DNA from: Gammaproteobacteria bacterium
Lineage (GTDB): Bacteria > Pseudomonadota > Gammaproteobacteria > Xanthomonadales > Wenzhouxiangellaceae
NCBI GenBank assembly: GCA_021772975.1
Contig: JAJFKY010000022.1
Location: 124,001 to 188,000 of the forward strand
DNA: 64,000 nucleotides
Reading direction: 5' to 3'
Below the pieces are notes generated by a model, which was not told the DNA's origin, made no database searches, and saw only the letters and a program-made list of their open reading frames with translations. How positions within the stretch are numbered: position 1 is the stretch's first letter; each line of letters opens with the position of its first letter. Both the position numbers and the translations under genes were made by a program. Below, piece by piece: positions 61,163 through 64,000 of this stretch.

Positions 61163-64000
61163 TCAGCCCTCGATACCGATCACACCTCCCGCCGTTTGTA
61201 TTTGAAGTTCAACATCAGCTTTACCGTTGAAGATTGCACCGAAATCCGGATCAATCGACAGCGGGCCACCTTTACGGACACGCTCGAGCGATTCCGATGT
61301 CACAATTTCTACCTGGTCACCCCCGCTTACACCCGCTCGCCCGCCGATATAAAATTGGATTACGGCCTGGGTGTCCGGGTCGGTTTGAAGTTGATCACCC
61401 AGAAAGACACTTTGTCCCATGCACGCCTGGAAGCGCCTGCGGGTGCCGTCGCTGCCCTTGCGCGACACCCATACCCTGGGTCCATCGACATCGATAATTT
61501 TTCCAACCAATGTAAGTGGTGGCGGACCCGAGCTCGGGTTCAGGCCATTGACGTCAATACGATTCAGCGGGTCTGATTTCACGTATGCATATAGATTCGT
61601 GCTGCCACCCTCGAACAGAATCGGGTCTTTTGCGGTCCAGCGGCCGGTCACGGCGTCATAGTCCCGGGCATCAAAGCGCACCAGACCCGTGTCGGCATCG
61701 TAGAGACCGCCGGCAAAACCGAAAGGCTGGAACCCGGGATTGGTATCCACCAGCACGCGCCCGAAGGCATCGTAGTCCAGGCGCTGGGCAATGCTGCCGT
61801 CCTGGGCATTGACCACCAGCCGAACGCTGCCGATGTGGTCAGTGAGGATCCGATAGGTCATGCCATCCCGAACCATGTAGTCGGGTATGTGCTCGCGACT
61901 GGCATACACGAACCGCGATACCAGAGCCCCATTACCGCCCAATTCAGCCACTGGAAAATACTGATCCCGGTAGAGCCACGCCTGTACCGGTGTGCCATCA
62001 ATGCGCTTCCCGATACGCCGCTCAGCACCGTCGATGACATAATCGATAACGGTGCCGCCGGGCAACGTGACGGCCATCAGGTTCCCGGTTTCATCGTAAT
62101 CGTAGGATGTCGTTCCCGCTGTATTGGTGCGCGATTGCAGTTCACCACTCTGGCGATGGATATAAGTGGACGCGCCATAGGACTCGACCCGATCCTGCAC
62201 ATCATAGGTGCCGTTTTCCGTTACTGAACCATCGAAGCGGGTCAGCCGGTTGCCGTTGGCGTCATAGGTGTAACTGGCTTGCAGGGCAGCATCGCGATCT
62301 TCCTGCTGCAAGCGTCCATAGTCATCATAGTCGTAGGCATAAGTGGTATTGGTCCCGAGAACGGTCTCGGATTTCGTGATCACTCTGCCAATACCGTCCC
62401 GGGTCAGGCTGTAGGCAAACAATGGGGTACCGTCAACCGTGACTGCATAGTCCACGAGCTCACCAAAACTGTTGTAGCTATAGGTGTCGTCGATCATATC
62501 CAGACTGGCAGCCGCGAGCCGACCGCTGTCGGTCTCACGCGTCAGCGCCAGATCACCCGCGGCAGTGACCTGCCCGTCGGCATCGTACTGGTAGTTGACG
62601 ATACTACCGCCGTTAACCGACTCACCGTCCAGGCGCAGCTCCGGGCCGATGCTTCGCGACACGGTTCCGGCAACACTGCCCGACCAGGTCTGGCTGACCG
62701 GCAGCGCGCCCAGATAACCAAAGCTCAGCAGTTCGCCGCCGGGGGCGGTGATGCTGGACAACACGCCGGTGTCACCGGCGTAGGTAAACGTGGTTGTGCC
62801 GCGCTCAAGCTGTCGGCTGACCAGACGCGCGCCATCATCGTAGGTGTTGACAACACTGCGACCATCGGGCAGATCGATCCGGGTCAGCAGCCGGGCAGGT
62901 GAGTAGGTGAACAAAATGTCCTCATTACCAGGAATGTCCGGAGGCCGGTAGGCGGCGACCAGACCGGCGGCGGTAAAATCGAATCCATGGGTCATGCTGC
63001 CCGGCGGGGTGATCGATACCGGGTGACCCGCGGGGTCATAGTCAATGCTGACCACGTTGCCATCCGGGCGTGTATTACTCACAACCCGGCCGGCCGAATC
63101 ATAGGCAAACATCGCGCTGCGAACCTCGGCATCAGTAAGCGTTGTGATGCGGCCCGCTGCGTTACGCTGAATCGTGGTCTGGCGCTGATTGCCACCAGTG
63201 CCTTCACTGACCATGCTGACAAGCCCGTTGACGTCGTAGGTCAATTCCATTGCAGGTCCTGACCTCGGTATCCAGCTCGATAGCTGTCCTTCCGGCGTGT
63301 AGGTAAATGCGTCGCTGCGCCCTTCCGCACTGGCTACCGACAACAGATTGCCCTGCGCATCATAGCTGTACACGACACGGTCGCCGGAGTCATCGGTTAT
63401 CGTTACGGGCAGATTGAGTTCCGGGTCGAACTCGGTTGTGATGGTGCCGCCCAATAACATATCGGTCACTGATACACGGTTACCGCCAGCGTCATAGCCG
63501 GCATTGAAACTGGCGCCACTGGGCAATGTCGTGGTAAGCGGATTGCCATTTTGATCACGCTCGATGCTAGTGACCAGACCATCAAGCCCTGATACATCGA
63601 CCGGCTCACCAAATGGACCTGTTTCTGCAGCTACTATGCGACCTTCTGGATCAATAAGCCCACTGACCGCCGCATCTGGCCGGGTCACGGGTGCAGGATT
63701 GGCTGCGGTGCCCATACCCCCGCTGATATCGACTATGCCAATGGCCTGCGCTGCGGTGGATTGTCGGATCGAGCCATCCGGTTGCATGCTCTGGGTGAAA
63801 AATCCGAGACCATCGTACTGATAATTCGTTGTCAAACCGCGGGGGCTCGTCTGCGATGTCATCAGGTGGCGTGTGTCGTAGCCGAACCCGCGTGTCGAGC
63901 CGTCCGGAAAGGTCACGCCAGTGAGATTACCCGCAGCGTCAACGCTGAAATTCGTAGTCCGGTTTGCCGGGTCGGTGACGGTCTCGAGTTTGCCGTTGCC
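61163..64000 (-). CDS. RHS/YD-repeat protein, C-terminal part, with FecR-like end domain
   Basis: The frame is open to the window edge, so the N-terminus lies outside; at least 945 residues are visible. More than twenty YD repeats (xxYDxxGxxx) run through residue about 790, followed by the RHS core ending FDARDYDAVTGRWTAKDPIL and NLYAYVKSDPLNRIDVNGLN. The last about 100 residues form a different domain (VGKIIDVDGPRVWVSRKG, FLGDQLQTDPDTQAVIQFYI) of FecR-like character in place of a nuclease or other toxin. It stops at TAGGVIGIEG, where FecR-like domains usually continue, so the end may be truncated. Export and cargo role are inferred from the family. Confidence 0.8.
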   Translation of the reverse strand, partial: GNGKLETVTDPANRTTNFSVDAAGNLTGVTFPDGSTRGFGYDTRHLMTSQTSPRGLTTNYQYDGLGFFTQSMQPDGSIRQSTAAQAIGIVDISGGMGTAANPAPVTRPDAAVSGLIDPEGRIVAAETGPFGEPVDVSGLDGLVTSIERDQNGNPLTTTLPSGASFNAGYDAGGNRVSVTDMLLGGTITTEFDPELNLPVTITDDSGDRVVYSYDAQGNLLSVASAEGRSDAFTYTPEGQLSSWIPRSGPAMELTYDVNGLVSMVSEGTGGNQRQTTIQRNAAGRITTLTDAEVRSAMFAYDSAGRVVSNTRPDGNVVSIDYDPAGHPVSITPPGSMTHGFDFTAAGLVAAYRPPDIPGNEDILFTYSPARLLTRIDLPDGRSVVNTYDDGARLVSRQLERGTTTFTYAGDTGVLSSITAPGGELLSFGYLGALPVSQTWSGSVAGTVSRSIGPELRLDGESVNGGSIVNYQYDADGQVTAAGDLALTRETDSGRLAAASLDMIDDTYSYNSFGELVDYAVTVDGTPLFAYSLTRDGIGRVITKSETVLGTNTTYAYDYDDYGRLQQEDRDAALQASYTYDANGNRLTRFDGSVTENGTYDVQDRVESYGASTYIHRQSGELQSRTNTAGTTSYDYDETGNLMAVTLPGGTVIDYVIDGAERRIGKRIDGTPVQAWLYRDQYFPVAELGGNGALVSRFVYASREHIPDYMVRDGMTYRILTDHIGSVRLVVNAQDGSIAQRLDYDAFGRVLVDTNPGFQPFGFAGGLYDADTGLVRFDARDYDAVTGRWTAKDPILFEGGSTNLYAYVKSDPLNRIDVNGLNPSSGPPPLTLVGKIIDVDGPRVWVSRKGSDGTRRRFQACMGQSVFLGDQLQTDPDTQAVIQFYIGGRAGVSGGDQVEIVTSESLERVRKGGPLSIDPDFGAIFNGKADVELQIQTAGGVIGIEG

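Noticed and set aside
1-64000. tRNA or rRNA genes
   Set aside because: No cloverleaf or rRNA-like sequence was recognised in the intergenic regions, most of which are too short.

Overview
The window looks like a chromosomal segment of a moderately GC-rich gammaproteobacterium. This rests on gammaproteobacterial-type versions of citrate synthase, type B L31, SppA, ElaA and Grx4, and on the rsmG-parA-parB order. Some features (L31 beside citrate synthase, a Grx4 protein with extra domains, a secreted protease ending in a DGFE-like tail) recall Lysobacterales/Wenzhouxiangella/Marinicella-type bacteria, but that placement is inference. No rRNA or tRNA gene was recognised.

Layout. 1-7.1 kb: housekeeping genes (a conserved unknown protein cut by the window edge, gltA, rpmE2, parB-parA-rsmG, a DUF945 protein, a lipoprotein). 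7.1-11.1 kb: a tightly overlapping oppBCDF-type peptide ABC importer without its binding protein. 11.2-15.8 kb: a DUF3429 membrane protein coupled to a class II photolyase fused to a renalase-like flavin oxidoreductase, then a secreted protein and a secreted zinc protease. 15.9-26.3 kb: a large Asp-box (sortilin-like) secreted protein, an M19 dipeptidase, MAPEG, DUF1232, ElaA, a SET-domain protein coupled to exonuclease III, a three-domain glutaredoxin, a ParA-type ATPase, a lipoprotein and a thioesterase. 26.4-40.1 kb: an MFS transporter, an ECF sigma/anti-sigma/DUF4097 operon, a TonB receptor, sppA with a short-chain dehydrogenase, MATE, an epimerase, DUF3667-DUF4286 and a threonine dehydratase-like enzyme.

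40.3-48.9 kb is a complete and visibly AT-richer type II-C CRISPR-Cas island. It holds a 50-repeat/49-spacer array read on the + strand, a cas9-cas1-cas2 operon on the - strand running toward the array, and a tracrRNA gene divergent from cas9. The anti-repeat of the tracrRNA matches the array repeat over a 19-nt perfect block and a 7-nt perfect block separated by a bulge. A degraded IS3-family transposase fragment abuts the first, slightly degenerate repeat. Repeats end in TACAAT, so each could carry its own -10 promoter element, as known in Neisseria II-C arrays. The cas operon terminator hairpin overlaps the last codons of cas2.

49.2-64 kb is accessory: DUF1772, zinc-ribbon and GNAT genes; a 1072-residue protein with six CxxCH haem motifs; a membrane protein; a 1104-residue protein joining a glycine-rich collagen-like segment to long helices around one hydrophobic segment (reminiscent of helical pore formers); an ECF sigma factor coupled to a Ser/Thr kinase with TPRs; and the C-terminal part of an RHS/YD-repeat protein that ends in a FecR-like domain and runs off the window. 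The CRISPR-Cas9 locus is the clearest defence system here. The 1104-residue protein and the fusion enzymes are the least conventional single genes.
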